Source of the DNA: Globisporangium splendens | Lineage: Eukaryota > Oomycota > Peronosporomycetes > Pythiales > Pythiaceae | Direction: 5' to 3' | Assembly: GCA_006386115.1 (NCBI GenBank) | Contig: VFIW01000017.1 | Span: 520,499 to 584,498, forward strand | Length of the DNA stretch: 64,000 nt | Shown here: in pieces, positions 45,736 to 56,237 of the stretch | Layout of the letters: each line of letters opens with the position of its first letter | How positions within the stretch are numbered: the first letter of the stretch is position 1 | The notes under the pieces: model-generated | Seen by the model: the letters and a program-made list of their open reading frames with translations, nothing else | What the model was told of the DNA's origin: nothing | Database searches by the model: none | Position numbers and translations under genes: made by a program

Positions 45736-48241
45736 TTATTTCTTTTGGAAGAAATGCAACAGTGTCCGTGTTTGTGTGCTACTCGGTGAGGCTTTCTTTT
45801 TGCTGCTGCTTGGTGTGCGCAGTTTCTTGGCCGAGGAGCCTGGAGTCGAGACGCTCGCCGTCTTTGGCGGTGCTATCGCTGTTGTTGTCGCTGATACTGT
45901 TGTTGTGCTTTTAGTGGTCGTCACAGTCTGTCCTTGTGAGGTTGACAGACTGTTCTTGCCCACTAGGTCTCGGAACGATGTGGTCGTTGGTGCCACACTC
46001 TGCGGGTCGTTGTCGCTGCTTCCTTCCAAATTCCGTTTTCGCTTCACACCACTATTGCTGGTACCTTCTGGAGCTGCTGACACACGATTCAGGAGCCACG
46101 ACGAGCCTGGGGCAGGTGGCGGGCTTTTAGAGTAGTCCACGACTGCACTTTGAGCCTCGGTATCTGCTGTTGAATACACGTCCATGAGACTCTTGAACGT
46201 CGAGTCTCGTTGCTTCGCCTGCGCGAGTTGTTTGCGCGCAGCGGCTTCAGGTGAGGGCTGGTCCGCTACTTTTGTTTGTCGTTTGGGTGGTGGCGGGCTG
46301 GTGAACTGCGAAGCACCTTCTGGGTCCACACTACCAATGACAACAGCGTCTCTGTCTGTTGTTCCAGCTTCCCCATCCTCGCCTTTGCATGGAAACTCAT
46401 GATGAAGCTGCTGGTCCGAACGCAAACGGACGGCATCGGGATCCTCGTGCGTCGCTGGCAGGTGTCGAAGCGTTCGAGGACACACGGATCCGTTGTAGAT
46501 GCCGTTCACCGCATCGGCAGGCAAGATGACCCCGAGATAGCTGCTCTTGGACGTCGCTGCCGTGTGTAAGTTGAACGGTTCGTGGGTACCAACCTCGTTG
46601 CGCTTGATGCCAAGAGATGCCTGAACGAGCTCGAAGATATCGGGAATGCACGTGCTCTCGTCGCCTCTGATGAGAAACTCGCATCTTTGCTCCATTGGGT
46701 TGAAGATAATGTGGTGGAAGAAAATGCTCTCGGCCTGCGCGAACCGCTCGAGGAAGTCTGGAGGGATCTTCGTGCCCGCTGCCGACAGTTTGCTGACAAT
46801 GCGCTGCACGCGCAAGTGACCGGGAGCGCCACGAAAGTTGAACACCTGCTTCAGTGCGGTCTATTCAAGAGCAACAGGAATCATGAGAGCTCACTCAACC
46901 ATCTCAAGTGGCATATATAAAAGCACACACACGTACCATGATCCCCATGTTTGGCAACGAATCGAGAAAGTCATAACCCGAGAGAACGCAAAATTGTACA
47001 AACATGCGTGTTGCGTCCTGCTCCCCGGTTGTGAAATGGTAGAGCTTTTTCATAAACGGATTGCCTGCAAACAGGTGGGGAAAAACGAATGGTCAGCTCA
47101 CCGTTGCCGGCGCCGAGAGCGTAAGGCATGGCAGAAGGAGGTACGCACTTGATGTCTCGCTGTGTTTGCGAAGACTTGGACGCGAAAGTGTCTAGGACAG
47201 CCACAAAGAATGAGAAACGGAGGCTTTAGGCACACCAACTCAATTGCCTTCTAGATTGCAAAGTGTGGTACCTGAACAAATCCCTGATCGTCCATTTTGA
47301 ATAGCACATGCGTGTCGATGCCAGCGGCGATGCAGTAGAGAAACACGTCCGAGTCTTCAGTCACAATTGCCGACGCTGCGCCAGTCTTACACATCCACAC
47401 CATCTATAGTATAAAGCGCAAGCAGTAACTTTGTGTGAGAAGCCTGGCTCCATTGCATAATATTAGTGAGATGCGTGGGTGCGTGCCTGGGCATCGGCTT
47501 CAAATGGAGCAACCACGAATGGAATGTCGTTGGCTCGGAGAGCGTTCATGACGTTGGTGACAATCTCTTGCGTGATCGACACGGCCTGCAGTTGCATTAT
47601 GGAGCAAATGGATAACGAGTCAAGCATGAAGCATGATATATCGAATGGAACACAGAAGCGAACCCTTGTGAAATGCTGGTATGCCTTGGCCATCTCCTCA
47701 CTTTTCGCGTCGCCGTGCAGGCGCTTGGCGTTTTGCAAGCATTGCAGCGCGATTTTGCGATTCTCTTCTTTCGATCCCTGGCGCTTGCCATGCGTCGGTG
47801 CCTACAGCCACCGCAGCAATTGAGTTAGCCGCACAGCATTTTGCAAGAAAGTGCAACTCAATCGCATGCATGTGCTTGCATCAAACCTTGAGCGGCAGGC
47901 GCTGCCCATCAAACACGAGGATCGCTTGCTTCACGCCACACGAGCGGAGCAGCTCTACTTTGCGCAGCATGTACTGAATGTACGAATCGGTCTTCTGGCC
48001 CGTCCCAAGCTCAAACGCGCACCCATAGCATCTGCACAAGCAAATTACCAAATGGCCAGAACAAGTGCTCAGACATGCAGCCCATCATTGCCGTTAGCCC
48101 ACGCTCTTAAAGCAGCCGGGATACGTACGCCTTGTGCAGCCACGAGAACGCGTCTGCGACGATGGTCTGTCCGCTGAAGCTGCGCACATGGCGCTCTTCG
48201 AGCGCGTCCTTCACCTGTCGCAGGAAGCCGTCGATGCCCAT
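45736..48241 (-). CDS. EXO1: Exonuclease 1 (5'-3' DNA exonuclease, XPG/FEN superfamily)
   Basis: Eight exons: 48241-48129, 48031-47887, 47801-47664, 47585-47487, 47403-47272, 47191-47149, 47064-46937, 46860-45736; 640 residues, phases all agree. N terminus MGIDGFLRQVKDAL with Asp30 in VADAFSWLHK, LVFDGQRLP, VAPFEADAQ, VTEDSDVF and FCVLSGYDFLDSLPNMGI give the metal-binding acidic residues of EXO1. Exon 4 ends CAG followed by GC, not GT, so this intron seems to be GC-AG. The 300-residue C-terminal part is Ser/Thr/Pro-rich and ends TRTLLHFFQKK, similar to a PCNA-binding (PIP) box. Known roles are mismatch repair and end resection. It is smaller than human EXO1 (846) but similar to fungal sizes. 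Confidence 0.92.
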
Positions 48242-48763
48242 TTCCGCCAATTGCCTTTTTATTGTGTGAGTTGATGACAAACATCAACCAAAAATGTCGA
48301 TTTTGGCGGGAAAACCGGTATAAACCGGCATTGTGTCACCTGTAATGGATGAAGCCCTTTTGGTCCTTCTCAGTGAATTGCGTCAGCTGCATTCGCGAGA
48401 CTTCCATGTGCCTCGAGTATGCTATTCGTCACCCTCAAGTGCCTCGATGTCTCAATACTGATATAATTGCACGCGTCATGCCACCGCATAGCTGGCTACA
48501 GTTTATACAAAAGCCCAAATGCCCACTGCCGCGTGAAATTCTCACCAAGATGTGCAAAGCGAACGCCACAAATGAAATCGCCATGCGCATGGGCTCGCTT
48601 AAACACCGTGAGTCTGCCGCTTCTTAAAAGATACTTTTTAGTTTAAAAATCATCAGCATATATACATACAACCTCCCCACCAATTCGCTCTGTACGGTCC
48701 ATCAGTGACACCACCACTACACTCACACACCTGGGCTCCAACCTGCTTCTTTGCGGTTTTACT
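48242..48763. promoter_or_regulatory. EXO1 upstream region with ACCGGTATA word
   Basis: EXO1 promoter and the 3' flank of the RCC1-BTB gene. ACCGGTATA at 48314-48322 is followed by AACCGGC, 73 bp upstream of the EXO1 start; the same word occurs in the isochorismatase promoter. Confidence 0.4.
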
Positions 48764-50652
48764 TTATCGACTCTGCAGCACTTCGAGGATGAGGTCCCGC
48801 GAGAGGTTGGCGAACGCGTCCGTCTTGGTCACCTGGTCAAAGTGGCGCACCATGTACGCGAGGCAGATCTCGCGCAGTCGCGACGCGTGGAGCTCGTCAG
48901 CCGACTGGAAGAGCGCCGCCGCGTTCTCGATCGCCATGTGCTTCTGCACGAGCAGCTCGCAGAGCCCCTTCAGGCGTTCTAGTGTGTACAGATCCGCGGC
49001 CGCAAAGAGCTCGAGTGCCATCTCCGGCCCGACGGTCACGGCGTCCACGTACAGGTACTCGAGCAGCGCAAGGAACACGGGCACGCGCAGGTGCTGCAGC
49101 GTAATCTCGTGCTCGCGCGACTCGCGCATGCCCGACGTGAACATGGCGCGGAAGTGGTCGCTGCGCGTCGCCAGGATCGCACGGTGAGCGTACACGGCGC
49201 GGCCCTCGATCAGGAACGTCACGTCCGAGAACTCGGCGTCGTTGATCAGGTGGCGCATGTCGCCCAGGTACGACGACGTGAGCTGCGATGACCGTAGCGG
49301 CGCGATCGGGTCCACGAGCGCCACCGTGTGCTCGTTGTACGACGCGACCGAGACCACACGCTTCGAGTCAAGCACATCGACAAGCTTGGGCACCGTCACC
49401 TTGTTCGTGTCGTTGTGGCCGAGCTTGCCGTGATCGCCGTTGCCCCAGGTCAGCACATGGCCCGTGTCCGTGAGCGCGACCGTGTGGCTCCATCCGCACG
49501 TGATCTGCACGACCACGTGGTTGTTTTCCACGAGACTGTGCACGAGCGTCGGCGCCGGCTTGTTGACCTTGTCGCCGTGACCCAACTGACCATGTTCGCC
49601 GCCGCCCCACGTGTACACCTGGCCGGTTTCCGTCACGGCCGCCGTATGGAACCCGCCGCACGCGATCTGCTTGACGCGTTTGCCCGCGAGTCCCTCCACG
49701 AAGCGCGCGACCGACTGGTTGCGCTCGGAATTGTGGCCAAGGCGACCGAACTTGCCCTCACCAAACGTATAAACGTCGCCACTTTCTGTGCATTTACATG
49801 GTATACGTCGTCCATTGTCAGTATCCATGTGTGCCAAAATGAACTTAACACATGTGCAAAGTCTGCCTAACCTGAGAGCGCGGCGGTGTGGAAGCCGCAG
49901 GCCGAGATCTGCTTGATGCTCTTGCCGCGGAGCTCCTCGACGTTGCACGGCAGGTACTGCTGGCCCTCAGTGTCGCCGTGGCCAGAGACGCCGTTCTCCT
50001 TGTCGCCCCACGTGTACACGTCCTTGTTCTCGAGCAGCACGACCGTGTGGCGGCTGCCGCAGGCCACTTGCCGAACCGGCAGCCCCTTGAGCGACTCGAC
50101 CAGGTACGGCGTCGAGTGGCCCGTCTCGTTGCCATGACCCAGCTTGCCGTACATGCCGCCGCCCCACGTGTAGAGCTCGCCCGAGACCGTCACAGCGGCT
50201 GTGTGGTAGCTACCGCACGTCACCTGCCGGATCGTGCGCCCGCGGAGCTCCTCGACGAGTCGCGGCACAAACTTCCAGCCGTTGTCGCCATGACCCAAAC
50301 GCCCGTCATCCCCACGCCCCCACGTGTACACTTCGCCTTCCTCTGTACATACGCATCGCAAAACAAGCTCACGTTCACCATTCTCATTTACAAAGCGCTT
50401 CATACTCTTATGGAGCAAGCAAACGCACCTGTGAGCACGACAGTGTGGCCACTGCCACACGCGATCTGCACGATGCGGCGCTCCTGCAACGCGTCCACGA
50501 GCACGGGGCGGTACTGATCAATAGTGTCGCCGAGACCTAATTGGCCATCTTCGCCGCGTCCCCAGCTATACACTGCAAATACACATACGCACAGTCAATA
50601 ATGCCAACACTTCCTCCATCCGCAGAGGCAGCATAAAGAGCGTACCCGTCAT
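48764..50652 (-). CDS. RCC1-repeat protein with C-terminal BTB domain
   Basis: Four exons: 50652-50646 (only ATGACGG), 50572-50429, 50342-49872, 49785-48764; 547 residues with consistent phases. Seven RCC1 blades are read as (Y/F)(T/S)WG, G(D/E)xGxLGxG, (I/V)xxxxCGxxHT: from VYSWGRGEDGQLGLGD to VLTWGNGDHGKLGHND. A BTB/POZ domain follows (about residues 380-480: DAEFSDVTFLIEGRAVYAHRAIL, FRAMFTSGMRES, FLALLEYLYVDAV) and a BACK-like end. The order is that of animal RCBTB1/2. Such proteins often act as adaptors for Cullin-3 ubiquitin ligases; that role is inferred. The 7-nt first coding exon leaves the real start slightly uncertain. Confidence 0.88.
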
Positions 50653-51243
50653 GTGTTTACAAACGCACACCGCACGAACGCGCGCAGATGGGTCCAGACA
50701 GCACCAATGGCTTATCCCTTCGTCCCTGTATGTGGAGATCGTGCGCTTGAAGCAGGGCAGGCGCTAGATGCGGTCGTAGAGAGGGAGAATGCGCGCCGCC
50801 GAGCGCTTACTTCCGTTCCTTTTTCCGCTTTCGAAGTCTGACTGTCTGCATTCTGTGCGTCCTTCCAACATCGTAAGAAAAAGAAGATAAAATACCGTCT
50901 TTCACATTTGCAGCATATAGCCAATTACAGCAGGTCTATCTCATTTCAGAAGGATGCAATTGCCGATGATCCCTGTTGAATTGATACTGGGAATGATTCT
51001 ATATGGCATGAGAAAATGACACTATTGATGAAATATACCAGGGTTATCGGTTACTAGGATGATTACTACAGAGAGTAAAGAGTGTACTGCATTGCAAAGT
51101 GTGGGATCCGGATAAAAGCCGCAACACACAAAAGGGCCACACAGCCGGTTCACGAAATTTACGGATAACTTCCGTAAACTACCACCTGATTTTTTCCGGA
51201 CCGCAATGTTTCATCTCGGAAGAGTCACGGGCCGTGAGTGAAG
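50653..51243. promoter_or_regulatory. Divergent promoter region
   Basis: 590 bp between the RCC1-BTB gene and the TPR-glycosyltransferase gene. No element identified. Confidence 0.35.
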
Positions 51244-52729
51244 ATGAGGATGACGAAGATGGACGACAGCAGCAAGTGGCACGTGCGTCTTGCGCGCTTG
51301 CTGGCAGCCTCCGGGCGGCTCACACTGGCGCGCAGCCACTACGAGGCGGCGCTCAATGCGCTCAATAATCAGGACGATGCCGCAGATGCCGCGTCTTTTT
51401 CTTCTTCGTCGGTGTCGCCGGAAGATCCGACGTGGAAGATCCTGTTCGAGCTCGCGGCGGTGAAAGTGCAGCTCCAGGAACGCTGCGACGCGATCGCAGT
51501 GTATCGCCGCATTGTGGAGAACCGACCGCAGTTCGCGGAGGCGCATGCGAATCTCGCAGGTGCGTTGATGCGGCTGGTTTACCGTTGATAGACAGCTTGG
51601 GGTCACTGATGGCGATGCAATGTTCGTGTGTCGATAGCGCAATTGATGATCGATGGGGACTTGGATGCAGCGCTTCACCATTGCCATCAAGCGCTGTCGC
51701 TCGATCCAGAGTACAAAGAAGCGCACTATAACATGAACGTGCTGCTGCGCCGCACCGGACGGCAGAAAGAAGCGATTAGCACGTACTGGACGCTCATAGA
51801 GCAGCAAATCGGAGAATGCGTGCGGCCGCTGACGCGTACTTGCGAGCGTGTTTGCATGCGTGAAACCGACTCAACCGGCAGTAACGAACCGCTGGAGCAT
51901 GGTGCGCACGTGGTGTCGGTGATTTGCGTCAAGTGGGGGACAAAGTACGGCGCCGAGTACGTCAACAAGCTCTACCATTCCATCATGCGCCATCACCATA
52001 GAGATACGCTGGTGATCGACTTTGTGTGTCTCACAGACGACGCGAGCGGCGTTATAAGCAGCGCTGACAATGTGCGCTGCCTCCCGTTGGTGCCTGGGTG
52101 GCGAGGGTGGTGGAACAAGATCCAGGTCTTCTCGCCAAGTGTGGCAACGGCGCTGCATGGAAGAACGTGCCTGTTCATTGATCTCGACACCGTGATTGTT
52201 GACTCCATTGATGATTTGTTGGCGTGGACGCCTCCCAAAGACGTAATGGCACTGTTGACCACAGATCACATGGCGAACGAGCAGCGACAGAATGGCTTCA
52301 ACAGCAGCATCATGGTGTGGCGAAACGAGGCAACATATCGAGACGAAGCCAGCGACAACAATGTCGAGAATGACAAGTCGATTGGGTTTGCGGATCTCTA
52401 TCAGTTTCTTCACGAGCACTTTTCTGTCGTCAGCAAGTACATTTACAAGTTCGATCACTACCTTGAGGTACGTTGGAATGCCCGGCTGGCGTGTTCGAGT
52501 ACTCCTTCTGGTCTGACGTACCCTCATTTGTTTCTGTTCTTCGCAGATGGCGCTTCCGTTCCACATCTTCCTCGAGAATGTGTTCCCAGGCTCCATTGTG
52601 GAATACAAGAGCTTAGGTGATGAAGGCGCATCACTGTCACCGTCCGCAAATGCAAGCATAGTGTGCTTCCCACTGCAGCCAAAGCCACATAACGCCAAGG
52701 CGCCGTGGATCGTGACGCACTGGCGGTAA
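51244..52729 (+). CDS. TPR-repeat glycosyltransferase-like protein
   Basis: Three exons: 51244-51559, 51638-52467, 52547-52729, giving 442 residues. The N-terminal 170 residues hold three or four TPR units (RLARLLAASGRLTLARSHYE, AVYRRIVENRPQFAEAHANL, ALHHCHQALSLDPEYKEAHY). From about 205 a nucleotide-sugar transferase fold is seen: VVSVICVKWGTKYGAEYVNK, DFVCLTDD, GWWNKIQVFSP, CLFIDLDTVIV with an Asp-x-Asp metal site, and NGFNSSIMVW. The end CFPLQPKPHN...PWIVTHWR is usual for this group. No signal peptide or membrane span was found, so it would act in cytosol or nucleus like TPR-linked transferases, which is an inference. Donor and acceptor are unknown. Confidence 0.8.
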
Positions 52730-52817
52730 GACGTCAGGTCTCTCTTCTTCTTCTCTAACTCTTGCAGACTACTATGATATAAATAATCGAGCACTATATG
52801 AGCATCTTCTGGTCGCT

Positions 52818-55800
52818 TCAGCATGGTTCGTACGCGAAATCGTCGTCGTCGATGCGCACTCGTGCGATGTACTGCTCGCCGATCAGTGGTTCACCGCCCG
52901 GGACATTGAGTCGAACGATGAAAAACTCCTCCGCGAGCTGCTGGTAGTCGAAGCAGTCGACGCGCTGGACGATGTAAATGAACACAAGCTCGTCTGTTTG
53001 GCTCCCAGAGACGTACTCAACAAACGCATTTGTGTTCATCTTCAACACCGGGAGAGTGATTCCGTCGACCGCGACTTCGTCCGTAAATTTCACTGTCAAC
53101 GTGATCACGTGGTTGGATCCGCACTCGCCTGCAGGCGCGTCTGCAACTATACTCTGAATCGTAGTCACAAACCCCACCGTCGGATCAACCAGGACAGGAG
53201 GAGTTGCCAGCGTCAATGTTGGGTCTGGAAGCGTAAGGTCAGCGTCCAGAATCGGTGTCATCGATGCTCTTCGAATGGCTCCCAGATTGAGCAACGTGGC
53301 CTTTGAAGAACGATAATCCAGACCATCAGGCACTCTGTCTCCCAGCTTCACCTGATAGGTGAAGAGCAGCGCCAGCGTCCCACTTCCAGACGTGTAAATA
53401 GCCTGACGATTGTACTCTCCCACGTACAGCTGAAGCGACGGAACTCCACGGGTGGTGTCGACAATCACGCGAGATGAAAAACTGATACCAATCGTGACAG
53501 CATCGCCTCGAATGATATTGCCCGATGGTGCTGACACAATCGAAAGCGCCAGCACTGTTGGTGGTAATCCGTCAAGATCGATTTGGGCGTTATCCTTCAG
53601 CGATTTCCCCTGAGCGGTGGCTGCTGCCAACGACAACACTGCATTCGCGGCACCACTACCTCGCTGGATGTACCGCTTGATGGAACCACCATTCAGATCA
53701 AGTGCGTTATCGTCCTGGTAGATCAAGTGAGCATTTCCCGTTGCTAGGTGGGTATCGTACGCAGCGATGGTGTACACAAACTTCAGTGACTTCGTGGTGT
53801 CTCCAGACTTACACCCTGCTGGTCGCTTCACTGAGCCCGTCTCTAGGTACAGGCGCGGGTATCCTTACACACTGACTGGTTTCGTGAACGTTACCACAAT
53901 TTCGATTCCGTCTCCAGGAGCGTAGACGCCGTTGCCCGTCAACGAAGTAACTCCAATCGTAGGATCCACCGTAGGGATCGACGTGTCAATAGCAATGCTG
54001 TTCAAACTGGCCAAGTTGCTCGGGGCAGTGACCATAGTGGGTATTACATCGGTGGTTGGGCGACTGGAGTAGTGTTTGATGAACCCACCATTTGTGTTCA
54101 CATTGACAGTGACATCTAAAACAGTTGCCGTCGCATCTCCGCTTTGCACAACGTACAGAAACACGAGCGTATCGGTGTTGTTTCCGCTGGAAAAGACAGC
54201 ATTCCAGGTCAATGCGCCATTGCCGATCGTCGTGAGCGCCAACGGGAGCAAGGGGTTGCCGTACACCGTCACAGGATGCGAAAACAACATCTTGAGATAA
54301 ATTTCTTCTCCGGTTCCATACTCACCGTCGCCTGGGGTGGTCGAGGATACACTGAGAAGGACCGGTGCCGTCGTATCGATCACGACATTGCTCGTGCCTG
54401 CCAAGGACTGTGCGCTCGCGAGATCGGGCAGAGTCAGCGTAGGTGTTCGCATGTTGCGATCTTGGATCGTCCCGCCATTCAAACTTAATGCCGACGTTGA
54501 CAGGTAGTTCAAGTCACTGGAGCTATCTGTGAGAACGACGTCGTACTGAAACACTACCTTCGTGGTCCACGTATTCAGTGTCACACACTCCGCAACTCCA
54601 TTCAACCCTGTAGTGGATGTCGCCAATGTCAGCGTTGGCATGCCGAGCACCAGCACTTCGTCGGAAAATGTCACTTCAATGGACAGCCGCATCCCGACTC
54701 CATACGGCATCGGATAAAGTGGGGTCGGGAGCGCTTTCACGCTGACAACGGTAATCAACGGTGCGACGGAGGTGTCAACGACAATCGACGAAGCAATTCC
54801 TGCGCTCGGAATCAATCTCGCGGTCACTGATCCGGTCAGGATCGACGACGCGACGTTCCCGCCAGCGTCTAGCAGGGCTAGAATCGGTTGGTGCTCATTT
54901 GATTGGCCATCGAGCACACCGTCGGACAAGTTTTGCTGCAAAACTTCGGAAAATAGCAACCCTTTGTCGAACATACGCTTTCAGAGACTGCGACGGTGAC
55001 AATACGCCGTCTGAAGGGTTCGATGAGATCGCAACACGCACCATACTCGAGCTGTCTTCTTCAAGCGTGTTGCCTCCAGAATCGACGAGCTTCAAGACAG
55101 GTTGAATGGCAAATGTCTTTCCTCCTGTGGCTTCGACTGGGGTGTTTAGCAAGACCAGGTTGTTGCAAACACCTGCCGCCACTGTGAACGGGTTGGTCTC
55201 AACTTCTGAGCCTCCGGGTAACACCAAATCCGTTGTATAGCGAAGCGTGTACGGCGACCCCGCGACGTCGATGTAAGTGCCTTGAAACTTTGCCAACCCG
55301 CCACCAATCGTCACATTCAAATTCTCAGCGGGGAGAAGGCGGCCACCGACAGGGTTCTTCACAATCCCCAGCCGCACCGTGCCCTCGTACAACGTGTCAA
55401 CACGATTCCCACCTTTGTCGACGATCGCTGCGGCAAAAACGCAGTACCACCATATGCCGTACTAATATCGGTCACGATGGAAATTTTGTATCTCAAGCCA
55501 ACAACAATGTCGAATGCTGCCGTCTCTGTGCGCACTCCATGAGAAAGCGAGATTAAGACGATCGTGTATCCCGACCCTGCCATATTGATATACAGATCCG
55601 TGCACTTGGCAATGCCGTTCACGAACGTGAACGCGTTATTGGTCGGTTGAACGGTAGCGAATCGGGCAGGGTTCACTCCCACGGAAGCACGCACTGTTCC
55701 CGAGTTGATGCTTGTCAGGATGTTGCCATCGTCGTCAGTCAGCGCAACAACTGGTTGAAGTGACAAAGGCTCTCCTGCAACCGAGTTTATCGGCTGGACG

Positions 55801-55904
55801 AGCACGGTCAGCTGGTTTGCGACGACAATGTCGCAGACAAGACACGACAACAGGAAAATGAAGCTCGCAAATGCTCTGCACAGACCGCCATGAGTCTCGA
55901 ACAT
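52818..55904 (-). pseudogene. Decayed secreted protein with repeated beta-domains
   Basis: From ATG 55904 (signal peptide MFETHGGLCRAFASFIFLLS, CLVCDIVVA) a coding sequence of about 1,030 codons can be followed in three pieces. It shifts frame near 55410 (at a TTTTT run, within GGTAF/AAAIVDKGGN) and near 54980 (SLKAYV/KGLLFSEV). TAA at 53865-53867 replaces one codon in PVSV*GYPRLYLE without frame change. The text has two repeat families: N-terminal units with QPVVALTDDDGN and GTVRA, and C-terminal units with IDTSxP, GxYxxGDGIEIVVTF, PxLxLA and GSGTLALLFTYQV, resembling bacterial SwmB/Ig-like surface repeats. The end DDDFAYEPC is intact. Two of the lesions could be sequencing errors, but three together suggest a pseudogene. 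Confidence 0.7.
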
Positions 55905-56237
55905 ATTCGTGTCAGCACGTGCACATATATCCTCAGAGAAAACACTGACAAGCTTGAGGAAGCGCACCTGCCTTCTTTGTATCTTTGCCTCTTCTCTCCT
56001 TGGATTTCCAGATCGGATGGCTTTGACTCGCTTGGCAGCGATCTATCTTTGTGATCGGATCTTTCCATAGAAAATTGCGACCTTTCATCATTCATGAGGG
56101 CTGCCTGAAAAGCAACTGGTTGGCTGGAGCAATGACGCAACGGCAAAACAACAACGACAAATCATCTTGTCAGCAGAAACACAGCAGCATCCTCACATGT
56201 TCAGGAGACTTTCTTGCGTTGATCCGATTTACTGAGT

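Noticed and set aside
49328..50517. Plus-strand frames of 180-209 codons
   Set aside because: Mirror frames of the RCC1 repeats; their repetitive look comes from the repeats on the other strand.
53832..53867. TAA at 53865 as the true end of one gene and a second gene downstream
   Set aside because: The text continues in the same frame with the expected repeat motif (GYPRLYLE) and no new start or promoter lies between.
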